A program made the translations under genes and the position numbers. Of a stretch of 64,000 bases of DNA, positions 1 to 12,799 are shown one piece after another (within the stretch, counting starts at the first letter, position 1; each line of letters starts with the position of its first letter). The stretch is from the NCBI GenBank assembly GCA_033961575.1, contig CM066732.1, forward strand, positions 111,230,687 to 111,294,686. Reading direction: 5' to 3'. The stretch comes from Aselliscus stoliczkanus. Taxonomy: Eukaryota > Chordata > Mammalia > Chiroptera > Hipposideridae. The notes under the pieces were generated by a model. That model had not been told where the DNA came from, ran no database searches, and saw nothing but the letters and a program-made list of their open reading frames with translations.

Positions 1-3000
1 CATAAAAGAAAATAGCATTTTAATACCCCCGAAGTAGGAAGGACACACTCTTAGAATAAAGAGCAATACTTCCTAAATAAAGTTGGCAGCCTGACAATAC
101 GTTGCCCTGATACTTTTGTGAAAACATCGTCAGAGTGAGGCACAGGCCCTGGGATCTGCGAACATACACACCAGGTTCTACCAGCAGCACCTTGAAAATG
201 CCAGGAGCAATACTGTGCACCATACAGGTTTGTGCTGGGAGGAGATCGCCACACAGCACCTTCTAGCAAAGGAAAGACAGGTTGAACACAGCCAGTTTGA
301 ATTTCAATGACCTTAAATTAATATGTCATTGAAGATATTTTCTTTCCGAGAAGCAAACTATTTGCGTGGAAGTATAATGTGACTTTTCGCAAGCCATGAA
401 TCCTTTCCTTAACTTGTAATACATAGAAAACCTTTCTCTAAGCTTTTTTTTTGGAGCACAGCCCTATCTCTGTACTCTTCCACGCCACCTCTAAAAAGGA
501 ATGCTTCAGGAACTGGATAATATGACATGGAACTTAAACAGCCCCCTTCCTAGGAGAGTTCAGAGGTCTCTGAAACTACAGGTAATTAAGCTTCCTGGCT
601 CCTGTGAGTTGGCAGAATGTGTGACCCTGGCTGAGCAGAGTTGGGTATTTGCCAAAAGGCAGGTGTCGTTGGTAGCAGTGCTCGGAGACCAAGTCCCTAG
701 GTTCAGATTTTCTATCACCCTTCCGTTTTACACAAGGGAAAAGGATAGTGTGAAAGTGGATAATTGCCTGAAATTGCTGAGTAATTAATAGAAACCATGA
801 TTAAAATCAATGGCCCAACCCAAGCCTTGTATGCAGTTTCTTCTATCCTTCACCTGCCTGAGAAGCACATATAAAGCATTTTTTTTTTTTTTTAGGCCAG
901 AGGAAACTTCTCTTTATATAGGACTGAGATTCAAATTCATATGTTGCAGAGAGATTCAAAGCATTATTTACCAGTGATCTCCAAATATTCTTTCTTTCTC
1001 CCCATAGCTATGAAATTTAGAAAGTATGTTTTTCAGGGGCTCTTAGAAGCAAAGCAGCCATTAAACACACACATGCTTTAAAATATATGTTAGTGTATGC
1101 CTAAAAAATATAAAGAATAACCCCAACTTTTGAAATATTTTGATATTATTTCAGTCTTTTTCTAGTCATAGGGGTGTGTGCTGTCTTCTGATTCTTTCGT
1201 ATACACAATTTTTAATTCTTTTAAAACTTAATATTATGATAGAAATATTTCTCCTGTTTTTATAACTATTCCTAACTTTATTTGAAAGGATATATAATAC
1301 AAATCATGTAAGAATATTTTTACCCTCAATTTTTCATAAGTGATAGTCTCTGTGATAGGGGAATAGGTAGGGGGCCTTCTTTATATCGGCTCTCTGTAGT
1401 GATGGCGTTTCTAAATGATTGTAATTATTTCTTACTTTTATAAAAAGTAAAAAAACCAAAGATACAAAGCACATGCACTCCATTAAAAATCACTTCAACC
1501 TGAATTTTTAGGAGGCCATTTAACATCTCCTCCTACTTGTGCCCTCTCACAGTCCTGTTCCTGACCTACCTGAGAAATGCAATACTCCTTCAATATTCCA
1601 GACATGTGTCTTTCTGAGAGAAGCAGTGCAACCGTTTTTTTTTAAACTCTCAAAATCCCAGCTCTTATTACATAATTACTGAAGCTCAGGTATCTGCTCT
1701 CCTCCCCTCCCCTCCCCTCTCCTCCAAGCCTTATTTAATATCAGCTTGTATTCACTTCTTGATTTGTTGTTTGCCTTACTAATTCCGACACGATAATTTT
1801 TTGAGTCTCCACTGAATAGAAGAGAGATTTTGGCTTTGATTCCAGAATGATGTTTCACAGAAAGTCATCTCTTGTTCCAGGTACTTGATAAACATCTCAC
1901 TAATTTCTCTCTGTTTCTGAGAGATTAACATTTTGGTTTAGCAAGTCCAGAGCCCTTCAGACACTGTCTGCCTCCTACACAGCAGTACACGAATGAAACC
2001 CATGGCGCATGGCCTGGCCCTTGGCTTCTCCGTAATGGTTTCTGTCACTCGGGCCAAGCGGCTGCCACCATGACTGCACATCGGGGTGCTGCCTCAGGGC
2101 AACTGGGAGGATGCAAATGACTGTGGCCCTCAAATTGCAATTTCAGGATCGCTGTTCGGTTAGACTCTTCCCATATATTTCTCTTCATAACCACCAAGTT
2201 TGAGGAGAATGTGCTATTTTTACTTATTTTCAGTGGAAAGAACATTAAACCTTAGGGTGATGGTGGCATATTGCTGAATTATGTGTTTTAGTCTGACTAG
2301 AATAAATTAGAGTTTTGGTGGAGAGAGGGGAGAAAAGACAGCATTGAATCCAAAGGAAATCAGAGGAAAAAGCTAGATTTTCCCAGTTCCTGGGTTTTAG
2401 GTATGAAGAAAAAATAGCCACAATTAATAATACAATAATTACATGGCAGGAAGTTGTAATTATTAACAAGGTCTTTCTTCCCAGACATTCAAAAATTCGT
2501 GTACTCAGATTTTCATTGCATTTGCCTCTATTGAGTTAACATGTGCTTTCCTGCCTAACTACAAGATTTAAGGAGAAAAGAAATGTTAATTTTATTTTTT
2601 AAAGAACATGTTTAAAAGGCTTTCCAAAAGCATTCAAGTCTTCTTGGGCATAGATGCTTTCATTCAATGATGCTATGCAGCATCAAGGAAATGAATCAGA
2701 GACTTGGGCCCTCCATTTCCTTAGAAACAGAAACATGCTTAAAATTGTTAGGGTAAATGAGTTGGACAAAGTACACACTGTATTTTGCTTTAAATTTTAA
2801 CCAGAAACAAAACAACAACAACAACAAAAAACCCTTAACTTTGGACTTAGCTGGAGAACTATTCCGAGCCTGTTCATCCTCCATCCTCTGCCCAAGTCAA
2901 CTTCGGGTATGACTGTATTTTCAATTCCTCGCTTTTCAGATCTGGCTCCCCTGTGGTGAGGGCAGTGGCACTGGTCATGGGGCCTGTCATCCTAAGGGCC

Positions 3001-3520
3001 ACCATTTGAAACCCCAGAACCTTTCTGTAGGTTGAACATCCCCTGTGTTTTTCAAATGAACTCCTGGAGGGAGTGTGTTCTGTGCATATCCAGAGGCGGT
3101 CTACAAGGATAAGGGTTGGAGAAGCTTGCCCAGGTCCTTTTTACCTAACTACAGGGAGCTTGTGTTCTTCTCAGGTCTAGCTTCTCAAGCTTGGAAAGAC
3201 GGATAAAAACAAGCCCACTTTGCCACTCTTGGAAAGGGGAAAGGATATGATGCTCGTATTTCCTTGTTTTTACTTGAATCAAGTGTGAGAGAAAGGAAGG
3301 AAGACAAGGGGAAAGTAAACCTTGAGGAAGGAGAAGAAAGCAAAGTAGCTACCCATCCCAAATCACCTACCAGCCTGTCCTTTTGAGGAAACTGCCTCAC
3401 AGTTGTTAGTGGTACCTCCATGGGCTTCGAAGTAGGCAACGATCCCTACTATCAAGTAAGATTGCTGAAGGAAAATGCCTACCAATGGTTCTGTTTTTTA
3501 TTATTGTAGTAGTTTGTAGG
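1..3520. other. Unique non-coding stretch
   Basis: I see no gene here. The longest open frame is 95 codons (501-788, +) and has no recognisable motif. Local low-complexity tracts are a T run near 880-893, a C-rich CCCCT/CCTCC tract near 1690-1724, an (AAC)n run near 2808-2830 and a purine-rich patch near 3220-3350. No repeat family could be assigned by eye. Confidence 0.6.
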
Positions 3521-3529
3521 GGAGGATAT

Positions 3530-4060
3530 ATATATTTTTCTCTACTCATCCTTGGTTCGTTGCTGGGGTCCCATAAATTAGACTGACAAAATCAGATGAA
3601 CCAGAAAAGAAAAACCCCCACAAGTTTGTTAACTTGTGCAGCATGCAATACATGGAATATTCCATGATGGTTAACTCAAAGGAATGGTGACTATAGGGCT
3701 TCTATAGCAACTTAGCAAAGAACAATACATTTGTAGAGAAGTGACAAGACAAAGGAAAAGGGTTTTAGGCTTCCAAGGGCAGCAAGCTGTGGGAAAGTAA
3801 CTAACTACATGGGGGACACTAATGGAAGGTAAGGATTGTCTTAGCAAGGTTTGTTACATAGATTCCTTTGGTGCATTTCTGGGCTGATGAGTCTAGCTTT
3901 GTCACCTGTAGTTAAAAGTCATCCTGCCCTTTCTGGTAGAGAGGGGAGGCCAGAGAGTTTGTCCTGTGCCTGCTTTTTCTCAGTTGTCTTCAGCTCAAAA
4001 TAAGCTTTATGCCAGAGTGGCATATTTTTGGGTGGCATACTCTGAAACTTTTCAACATTA
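3530..4060 (-). mobile_element. LTR-like block, probable old solo endogenous retrovirus LTR
   Basis: The block reads as an interspersed repeat, best on the minus strand. It starts near a GTATGCCACCC-type motif at about 4040 and ends in a GGGACCCCAGCAACGAACC-type terminus near 3550. It recalls ERVL or MER-class LTRs, but I cannot name the subfamily. No gag, pol or env reading frame is attached. It abuts a minus-strand L1 relic at 4060. It contains a perfect 16-bp palindrome (3651-3666) and a 6-bp-arm inverted repeat (3621-3636). The family assignment is inference. Confidence 0.45.
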
Positions 4061-4900
4061 ATTTTTTCTTTTATTTTAAAAGGTTCTAAAAATAATATAT
4101 ATACATGATAGAAAATTTGGAATTTAGAAAAAAGTATGTAGAACATTACCAAATCTTATTATCAGTCAAATGCTACCACCATAACATTTAGGAATGGTTC
4201 CTGTATTTTTTCCTATTTTTTTTTTATCTTCCCATAACTGAAATCATTCTGTACTCAGAATTTCACATATTATGTTTTCGTTCAATCAAAAATATTTTCT
4301 TATGCCTTTTAAAATTTTTTAAATATTATTTTAATAGCGGTATAATTTTCCGTCATATGAGTATACTATAATTTATTAATTTTCCTATTATTGGACATTT
4401 AAGAGGTATCAATTAATAGTAACACAGTATATAAATATCTTCCTGACATCCTAACTGCATTGATTAATGTCATTTAAAAATCTTTGCTACTTTGTTAGGT
4501 CCCTGTTATTTAACTTCATATTCAGTGGTGAGGCTGAAAATTGTTTACTGTATAATTGGCTATTTATATTTTCTCTTCTATAAATTGTCAGTTCACGACC
4601 CTTGTATATTTTCTCATTGATGTATAGTAACACCTTATAAATTAAGGTTATTAACTTTCTTTATGCCTCAATTTTTGTCCTCTGATTTTGTGATTATTTT
4701 TGACATATAGAAATTTTGTATTTTTCCATATTTCAATTTATTGACCTTTCACTGTGATTTCTTCCATGGCTTAAAGTATAGAAAATCTTTACCTATCTAT
4801 ACTAGATAAATATGGAAAAGTATATATTTTTAGCTATTTAATTAATTAAAAATAATATTTCTTTACTTTATCTAGATACTTAATTTGTTATATAGTATGA
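4060..4900 (-). mobile_element. Old L1 (L1M-type) 3' fragment
   Basis: Plus-strand text reads as the complement of a mammalian L1 3' region. It has a 'staging' order typical of these elements: a block corresponding to the ACCACCATAACATTTAGG region, then a block around 4340-4410 complementary to the common L1 segment describing a TTAAATAAATTATGG-type motif, then divergent ORF2 C-terminal sequence to about 4760. It is heavily mutated, with no open frame. A related minus-strand relic is found at 58385-60620. Confidence 0.7.
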
Positions 4901-7260
4901 GAAAAAAAAATTTGTTTCCTGATAAGCTAACTATTATCACAATACCACTCGACTGTTTGTCCCCACAGTTTCATATACATTCGTTATAAAGATAGTTAAG
5001 ACCATTCTCACATATGCAAGATAATGTTTTGGTTTTTTTTTCTCTCTGTTGGTTTGACTAATCTCTTTGCCTATTCTTTTACCAGTAGTTTTTCCACTTC
5101 CAATGCTTTTTTTTTTTTTAAGAAGTTCTTTTAGCACTTATACTGATTCTTTCAACTTAAAAGGTGGCCAAGATGACATACAAAGAAGGCTGTCTAAAAC
5201 TACTGCAGAAAGAATCTCTGTCTTGAAAGTTTTAGATCTTAGGTGAAAACGATACAGTGTTAGCTTTTCTTGTGTCTATGAAGGGTGGGGTTCATGCTAT
5301 GACACAGAAAACCAGAAAGGCCTTTTTTGGTTTCTTGATAGTGGTAGGAGCAGTAATATAAAGAAGAATTAGGTATCTTTTTGTTCATCTCAAGAAAAGA
5401 AAATTTCCAGTGAGGAGATTAAGACATTTAATGCTGAAAGATCATCTCTGTTTGGTCTTCCAGGGTATCAGTAAAGACGTCAACCCATGTATCAGTGTAG
5501 AACACTGCCAGAAACTGTCACTAAATGAAAGATGAGACAAAGCCTGAATTACAATGGTCCTGTTGGGGTTATATTAATACAAAGTATGTGCCAAATAATT
5601 CTGTTTTGTTTTTAAGGCTTGTTAACCGTGACTACCTTAGGGTGACTTTTTTTATATTTAATTGTATTTTCATTTTCCCCCCAAATTGCATAAAAGTTTT
5701 TTTTTCCTCGCTAATAATAGTCTGTTAATTAATTCTGAAATGCAGTATTGTAAGCTTTAGTCCCAAGAAGTGCAATGGTACAAAAAGTGGATTTTTCTAT
5801 TTCTTCACCTCTTTTCCTTAATAGACACAGCAACACTAAAACTCATCTCATTAGAAGGGATTTTGTGAAAATGAGACAGGACATTTCTAAACCAAGTGCT
5901 TTTTCCTCTGAATAAGATTTAACCCAAAACGAGGCTGGGGACTGGAAGAAGAATATTAAAAAAATACTTTTTTTTAAAAAAACTACTTTTTAAAATTGCT
6001 ATTTCTAAAGCTAATAGGAATTCTTTTCCAATACCTTTTCTTTTTCCTTGACAACCAAGGATTGATACATCTTGCATGTTAAAAAGTAGAGGACTATAAG
6101 TAAACACTCACTGGGCACATTTTTTCCTTCTGCAAATTCCCTTTTTATTATACAACTAGTGTTATTTTGCTGTTGTGAAGATTCTCATTTTTCTTTAATG
6201 GTCTCTACTTTCCTCTTTTCTGAGCTCTTCTTAATTGTTCTGCTTTTCATTAGTAGATAATTCTCTCTGGTTGACCAACAATGATGAGGGTCAGAGTCAT
6301 GGACAATATACTATCTCTGGTTTGGTCTGGCTCGAGAAAAGCTAAACTGTGCCTCAGCCTCGAATTAGTCACTTTAAGTATAGGTGATAGTCAGCCTCCG
6401 TGGCAATGGTTTTGCCGTAGTAAGCACTTGAGAATACCTGCTGCAATTTTTTTTTCACACACACCCCAAAGCAAGTTTATCTTTGTTCTTAAACTATAAG
6501 CAGCACTTTGTATTTCTTTTCCATGCCACATTGAAAAGAAATAAAAACCAAACGCCGTACATATCACTGAAACGCATAAACAATTGGGTAATAGTCCATT
6601 TCCCCCTTAAACCTTTTATGCTTGTTTTTCCTGTCTTAAAATAACACTTAAAAGCCATCAAAGCGCCCACAGTACCAGCAGCTCTCCTGTGTGTGTGGAA
6701 GGGGGGAGAGGGGAGGAGTGTTGAGCATGTAAAGTCTGCTCTGCAATGGGTGTCCACGGAATTGCTTAGAACGAGGCTTCCAGGGATAGATAACCCTGAG
6801 AGATGGAGAAAGCTTCCTTCTACTCAGATACTGTCAGAGCCAATGTGCCTTTCAGGAGACTGTAAGATTCCAAACACTGAAACCGTAAAAAAAAAAAAGA
6901 TCCTTGCCACCACTTTTTCTGCTAAATATAGATAAGTTGTCATCGGGTTGCACAAGTAATTTTCAGCTACAGCTCCTCAGGAAGGGAGGCGGGCACAGGG
7001 GCTCCCATCTCTTCTGATAGTTCAACTGCCTAGAGAAGAGCTGGCCCTGACTCGGGGTATAAGGAGCAAGGGAAGGGGGCAGATTGGAACTGGGGAAAGG
7101 AGTCTTAGTGTTGATGAAATATGACATGCCGGGGGATCTGTAGCAAATAATGGTATTGACTTAACATCACATTAAGGATCAATAACTTGGAAGAAAAGGG
7201 ACATAGAAGCAGCCTTAGCCCGGCAGTCTGTGCTCGGCGCTCCTTCCCTATGCCACTTTG
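4900..7260. other. Unique non-coding stretch
   Basis: T-rich sequence with several homopolymer runs (near 5110, 5700, 5970 and an A run near 6887). Open frames do not exceed 87 codons (6494-6757, -) and show no domain. No promoter, exon or repeat was recognised. Confidence 0.55.
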
Positions 7261-7264
7261 GAAA

Positions 7265-7465
7265 ACAATGTGGTCCAGTGAGAAGAGACTAAGAACTGGC
7301 ATAAATAGTCTTGAGTTTGAATCCCAGCTTCATCTGACCCTTTGTTTGATTTGGAGTAAATGACTTAACTTCTCTGAACTCCAACGTCCTTATATATATA
7401 TATATAAAATGTCAGTAAAACAATACCTCCCTCACAGTATTATTAGGATTACTATTAGGAATGGC
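7265..7465 (+). repeat. MIR SINE relic
   Basis: An ordered MIR match: a block equivalent to 'TTTGAATCCCAGCTTCATCTG' near 7316, the core AATGACTTAACTTCTCTGAA near 7360, then the 3' part 'AATACCTCCCTCACAGTATT' near 7424. A short (TA)n expansion at 7391-7407 interrupts it. MIRs are ancient tRNA-derived SINEs shared by all mammals. Confidence 0.8.
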
Positions 7466-7489
7466 ATTATATTAAGTGCCCAATTTTTG

Positions 7490-8300
7490 TTGGTCTCCTT
7501 CTCCCCTTTTAGGAAGTCAGTTAAGCTTTCCTGGACTCCAGTTGGTTCTCTCTTAGCAAGTCCTGTTGTTTCTACCTCCAAAGTATACACTGAATTTATC
7601 CACTTCTGTCTTTTCCATTGCTCCCATGCCAGCACTGGCTATTGTCATCTCTTGATGAGGCTATTGCAATAGCTTCCTAATGCCTTTCTTTCCTTCTGTT
7701 TTTAAACCCTGTACAACCCATCTCTGCACACAAGCAGAGAGCATGTTTTACAACATTAATTAAACCATAGCATTCCCTTCTGGAAAACCCTCCAATGGCT
7801 TCTGATTGCTCTTAGAATAAAATCCAAACTCTTCACCCAGCCTTGGAGGCTCCATGTGATCCGGCCCCTGCCTACCTCTTTCCTCTTTGACTTCATCTGT
7901 TATCATGTTCTTCTTCTATTAATACTTTTCAGCTGTACTGGCCTAATTTTACTTCCCAGAACACACCAAGTAATTTCCACCTTGGGGCCTTTGCATTTGC
8001 TGTTTCCATAGCTTGGTAGAAGTTCCTTCTATAGTCCGCTGTGATTGAAACCTTCTTAACAATCAGGTCAAATGTTCCCTTCTAAAATTCATCTTTCCTG
8101 ACCTAGTCTCTATCATAGCCCTGTTTTATTTTTTTCATAACACTTGTCATTACATGAAATTATTTTGCATTTTGTTCTCTATTTTCCTCGTGGGAATGTA
8201 AACTCCATCAAAGCAAAAGGGGACTATGCTTTTCAGCCCCGGAGAAGCCTAGAATAATGTAGAGTAGGCACGTGGAGAGCATTCAATGAATGAATTCTGA
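7490..8300 (+). mobile_element. L2 LINE 3' end
   Basis: Long, well-ordered match to the 3' portion of L2: 'AAAATCCAAACTCTTCACC' near 7820, 'GATCCGGCCCCTGCCTACC' near 7858, 'GGGGCCTTTGCATTTGCTG' near 7985, 'TCAAATGTTCCCTTCT' near 8067, 'TTTATTTTTTTCATAACACT' near 8125, 'GAATGTAAACTCCATCA' near 8195, and a terminal TGAATGAATT near 8287. It is the best preserved L2 in the window. No reverse-transcriptase frame survives. Confidence 0.88.
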
Positions 8301-10550
8301 GTGAACATGTAAAAAGGGGCAATAATATCTTCCTGAAAGTTTGTGACTGAATTTGAAAGTCTTTCTCTGTTCTTTCCCTTTCTAAAGATTCTATGATGCC
8401 TTGAACAGAAAGTCTGAATCCCATTTTAAAGAAATGCAGTTAGAAATTGTTCAGATACTCCACATAAAGTAATTCGTCTTAGGTTTGCCAAGTGGAGGCA
8501 CTTCCGGTATCAGCTTTAAGGAAAGAAATAAGAAGGACTTATAATTTGCATGGCGAGCATTTATATATAAACTATTTAAAAATTGTGTTTTTAATCATTT
8601 AACAATTGTGTTCCTTGAAGTAGGATTTAGATTTTTCTAAGCAATCCTGGTTACGGTTGGCTTAGCTCATGCTTTCTTCACAGATCTTGGAAAGGAATAG
8701 CATTCTGCAGCGTAACACCTCTGCGAAAAGAAATGGCCCAGGTAGGCGCAGGCTGTGTGAATAATGTGTTCTTTGTGCCACTGTGTTCTGTGGGCATCGG
8801 ATCGCTCTGGGCTATGTTGTGAGAGGGACACACTGTAAACGGGATCACGTCTTAGGAAAGGAGATGGAAACGGTGTTAGGAGAAGGACACAGGAAGGCCT
8901 ACCTGATGGGGGAGGGGCTGTGCAGGCTGATAGTTGTTGTCCAGTATTTGAAAGTTTCTCATGAAAAGACAGATTCTGCACTGCACGTGCCACAGGACAA
9001 ATCTAGAACTACTAAGTAGAAGCTACTGGAGGCAGATTTTGGCTTAATAAATGGAGGGAATTTCCAACAGTCTGGCCTCCTTCGTAAGCGAAAGGCTGAT
9101 TGGAAAGGTAATGAAGAGGCGCTATCACAGGATATGTAAATTTCAGGCAGGCAAACTGGGAGTCGACAATATCCTACCTGGCCTCCTCTTATTGTGGGTG
9201 GGCAGCATGCACACTTCTGGCAAGCTCTCATGGAAGTCTTTTCATGCTTTCTAGATAGGCTAGCAGGGTCTAATATTGTGTGACCTGCAACACAGAGCGT
9301 TCTTTCTAATATGTAATGTGTGGAATATGATGAGTCTGCTATTGCTCATGATTTAGGCTCAGAAAACGGAGTTTCAAAAGCTAACCTAGAATCTTACAGA
9401 CCCATGGTTTTATATTCTGACCTGGAAGCAAGTGACTGGATATTTCCGACCCAAGGGATTTCTTATCTGGAAGGCTAACAAAAGCTACTACTCTGTTTGG
9501 TGGACACCAGTTTGTGTTCTAAAAATAACCCTGGGTTTAGGGATAGAAGACAAGGTGCAGAATTTAAGCGTTGAAGTAGATCACCTTTTAATTTGTAGCC
9601 TAAGAACTATGTTATTCTTCACTCATTCTTTCTAGCAGGGGTGGCTGGTAACTCTCCCCAGAAGCTGACCCTCCCCTACAACACCCTCCAGCCTGACCAC
9701 TCTTTTCTCATTTTTTTCTTCTTTTGATTAGAATCCCTATGAGTCTTTACCTGCTTAGCATGAAAATGAGCCCATTTTATTTTTGGAACCCACAGAAGCA
9801 GCCCTGAGGGGAGTTACTGTGTTGCTTTTAGCAGCTAAACAAAAAGGTGTGAAATCATTTGCTGGCTGTTCCAGAACGGGAGAAAATAAATAAATACACA
9901 GAAGGAAGGTTCAGGACGGTGTGTGGCCACACGGACACAGCCTCGTGACTGGACATCTCTGAGACATTAGGGACCCAAGTGGCTGCAGGAATGTCTGTGC
10001 ATATCTCTCTCCTTCCCAGGAAGTTACTAGAATAGGAAGGGAAGCCACTGGGATTTTGTGTTTTTGTTTTTTTTTAAAGATTCATTTTGAAGTACTATTT
10101 CCATATTGCTTTGAAAAGAACCTGGGGACAGGACTAGTTTGAGAAAATTCTTTACAACCTTTGGTAACATCCCCTCTACAGGAAGGTGAGGGAGAGAAGC
10201 GAGGACTAGTTCAGCAAGCTTTTTAAAGAATTGGGGATACTCAGTGAATGGTTCTGTGAACAGGTATGGAAGTTTTTACCACAGGCCATTAACAATTTAA
10301 TCACATAATAGTGGTAAGAGACCTGACGCAACAAAGATTTCTTGTGAAACTTGAGGGTTGTTTTTTTTTTTTTTTTTGCCTCATGCTGATAATGTTCATG
10401 GGGAGCCATCTCCTGTTTGGGGTGCCGAGGGCCCCAGATACTTCTCTTCTTAGAAGAACCTCATATTTTGAAATGTCTCTTCATTAGCAGGGACAATTTC
10501 ATTTTCAGTTGGCATCTCTGATATGGGATATTCTCCTTGTTTCTGTCTTC
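8300..10550. other. Unique non-coding stretch
   Basis: No gene or repeat recognised. Overlapping short frames at 8667-8993 (-, 108 codons) and 8783-9019 (+, 78 codons) carry no motif and sit on opposite strands of the same bases, so neither is convincing. A T run lies at about 10361-10378. Confidence 0.55.
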
Positions 10551-10559
10551 CTTTCTTTA

Positions 10560-10800
10560 ACAATTATGGAAACTTTTTTAAACTACAAAATATTTCAAAC
10601 ATATAACAATGCAGAGATTTGGTACATGTACATCCTTATTCCCAAGATTTCACAATTGTGACTACAGCTCTTTTTGAAAGAAATGAAATGGTATGTGGTG
10701 CCCTTCCCATTCCCATGTGTCTTTCTTCTTTTCCAAGGGGCAAACTCTTGCAGCTGGTATGTGTCCTTCCATCCTCAGCCTTCGTGCAGACATGACCAGG
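10560..10800. mobile_element. Old L1-related 3' UTR fragment
   Basis: The block 'ATATTTCAAACATATAACAA', then 'GGTACATGTACATCC', then a CC-rich segment and 'GCAGCTGGTATGTGTCCTTCC' follows the order of a common, very old L1M/L1ME 3' region. A second copy of the downstream part of the same unit is at 26500-26900. Orientation is not certain from the text alone. Confidence 0.55.
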
Positions 10801-11215
10801 CAGTCACTGGGCTTACTGACCAGTCTTTGGAGTCTTTAGGCAGCCTGGCTACAGGGACTGTGATCAGCACTGTGCAGTGGACACCATGGGGCCTGTCTTA
10901 TCAGGGCTCCTTTTATCTAGCATCCAGGGCAGAATTACAGTAGAGTCAAACACCAGGACAAGATGCCCCCTTTAAAAGTACTATGTAATTGATTAATTCA
11001 TAGGACAGATAATATTAATAGCCCAACTTGTTGCCAGGGGCTGTCCTCTGTACAGAGATACGATGAGTCACAGAGACAAATGGAAATTGAAACAACGGGA
11101 ATACCAAAATTTCTCTTAGGAAAGGAACTATCTTTGCTTAGGAAAATTCCATGATAAGCTATGACCTTGTAGATAGGTGCACTGGGCCTAAAAGACAACG
11201 TAACTGAGCTGAGCA
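10800..11215. other. Unique non-coding stretch
   Basis: No supported feature. Frames are under 90 codons and without recognisable content. Confidence 0.5.
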
Positions 11216-11219
11216 GGAT

Positions 11220-11345
11220 CGTGGGGTGCAGGAGGAGAAAGGAGAGGGTGGGGGAGAAGAGAAATAACTAGGAGTTTCAGGGTGAGAAGGAGAGAAAAGA
11301 GAGATGGGAGCGGGGGAAAAGGACAAAGGAGGAAGACAAAGGACA
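11220..11345. repeat. GA-rich polypurine low-complexity tract
   Basis: About 120 bases almost entirely A and G on the plus strand (AGGAGGAGAAAGGAGAGGG and similar). It is a candidate for triplex-prone DNA but has no regular unit. Confidence 0.75.
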
Positions 11346-11522
11346 TGTGACGAAGTGGCTAAAATGAAAACGATCTATGGTGGTTCAGCTGCTGGAGGGA
11401 TTCAACAACAAGGTCACTAAGGATCCACTTGAAGTTGTGTCTCTCTCAGAGACATCCATTGTTTGCTCCTCATTCTTTCCCCACCCACCTGAGTAAAATG
11501 TTCATTGAAATAGATATTTTTA

Positions 11523-11651
11523 TTTATTTTTTTTGTATTTTTGTTTTTTGGCTTTTTTGAGGGCGGTGTCACTGGCTCTCATATGTGGGACCCGAACTGG
11601 GGCCACTGGCGTCCCAAGCCAGCACTTAACCATTGTTCCATTCGGCTGGCC
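11523..11651 (-). mobile_element. tRNA-derived SINE, short form
   Basis: Reading the minus strand, the element starts with a GGCCAGCCGAATGG-like head, has a tRNA-like A/B-box region with the GGCTTGGGACGCCAG stem-like stretch, then CCCACATATGAGAGCCAGTG and a TGACACCGCCCTC end joined to an A-rich tail (T-rich on plus at 11523-11560). It is flanked by a perfect 17-bp target-site duplication, TGAAATAGATATTTTTA, at 11506-11522 and 11652-11668. The intact duplication marks an L1-mobilised and fairly recent insertion. Confidence 0.92.
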
Positions 11652-11698
11652 TGAAATAGATATTTTTAAATTAACTAAGGGGTGCATGTCATATACAA

Positions 11699-11700
<2 letters not shown>

Positions 11701-11755
<55 letters not shown>

Positions 11756-11896
11756 TGTACATATACATGTATGTACAAGTGACATGTGTATGTGTTTCAT
11801 ATATATGTATATATGATACATATACATACACTCATATACATGTACATGCATGTATATACTTATATACACACATACATATATGGACATATATTTACT
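11701..11896. repeat. Compound microsatellite (AT)n(AC)n plus degenerate ATGTAC repeats
   Basis: A pure (AT)18 run is followed by (AC)9-10 and then about 140 bases of alternating purine-pyrimidine ATGTAC/ATATAC variants. Tyr/Ile-rich open frames across it on both strands are artefacts of the repeat. Confidence 0.95.
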
Positions 11897-11899
11897 ATA

Positions 11900-12338
11900 T
11901 AAAAGACTCTGAATAAACTGAAATGAATCAGTGAAAAGCAGAAATTCGGTGCCAGCGGTGACTAAAAACACAGCCCCAGTGCCTCCCCCTTGTACTCTCA
12001 AACCTTGGAGCTCTCAGAAATCCTGGCAAGGCCTTGGCCTCCTATGTGATATGGGAGAGACATCTCAAAGGGCAGACAGACAGCATTTGACATGGGAGAG
12101 GGAGCTGAGCTTATTGTTTCAGTTACACTGTAGGTTACAGGGAACACAATTTGAATACGGGGGTGGATTGTGAAGTCATAATTTATCAAACCTCTACCAT
12201 AGTTGCCCAAATGCTCTTTCCCCTTGTTTCCAACTCACAAACTCCTACTCATTATTTTAGGTTCTATTTAAGTGTCGCTTTATCTATGGAGCCCTCCCTG
12301 ACCCCTTAGAAGGGTAAATTTCCTCTTCCAAACATTCA

Positions 12339-12340
<2 letters not shown>
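11900..12340. other. Unique non-coding stretch
   Basis: No supported feature. An L2-like fragment around 12230-12310 ('CTATGGAGCCCTCCCTGACC') is possible, since it resembles the 'GAGGCCTTCCCTGACC' part of L2 on the plus strand. Confidence 0.4.

Positions 12341-12425
<85 letters not shown>
12341..12425. repeat. Compound microsatellite (TC)15(TA)27
   Basis: Perfect (TC)15 at 12341-12370 joined directly to perfect (TA)27.5 at 12371-12425, with no interruptions. The purity implies high present-day mutability. Confidence 0.97.
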
Positions 12426-12427
<2 letters not shown>

Positions 12428-12799
12428 CAGCACATATCACATTGTATTATAAGGCAATGAACCTGAATACAACACAGTCTACTTCATGGTGCCACTTTTG
12501 AATCCCCACTGCTCAGCAAGACATACGGCGCCTTTGCTGAATAAAACCTGGGTATGTGACTAGCAAAAGGAAACTGAGAAACAGACCCATAGCTTCAGAA
12601 AGAGCCCCTGAAGGTGGCACCACTCTCCCCCAATAGCTTTGCTATCAGATGCTATTTGTCTTGCCCCTTGTTCCTATTTTGAATAAGAACCCGTTGCTCC
12701 CCAGAAAGAAAAACAATGTAATCGTCGTTTGTTTATTTATTCCCCGCGCCAAGACCCACGGTGATGAGGCTGGATTGCACATGGGGCGTGGGCATCAGA

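Noticed and set aside
11533..12001. Tyr/Ile/His-rich frames on both strands
   Set aside because: Products of the AT/AC microsatellite and adjacent SINE.
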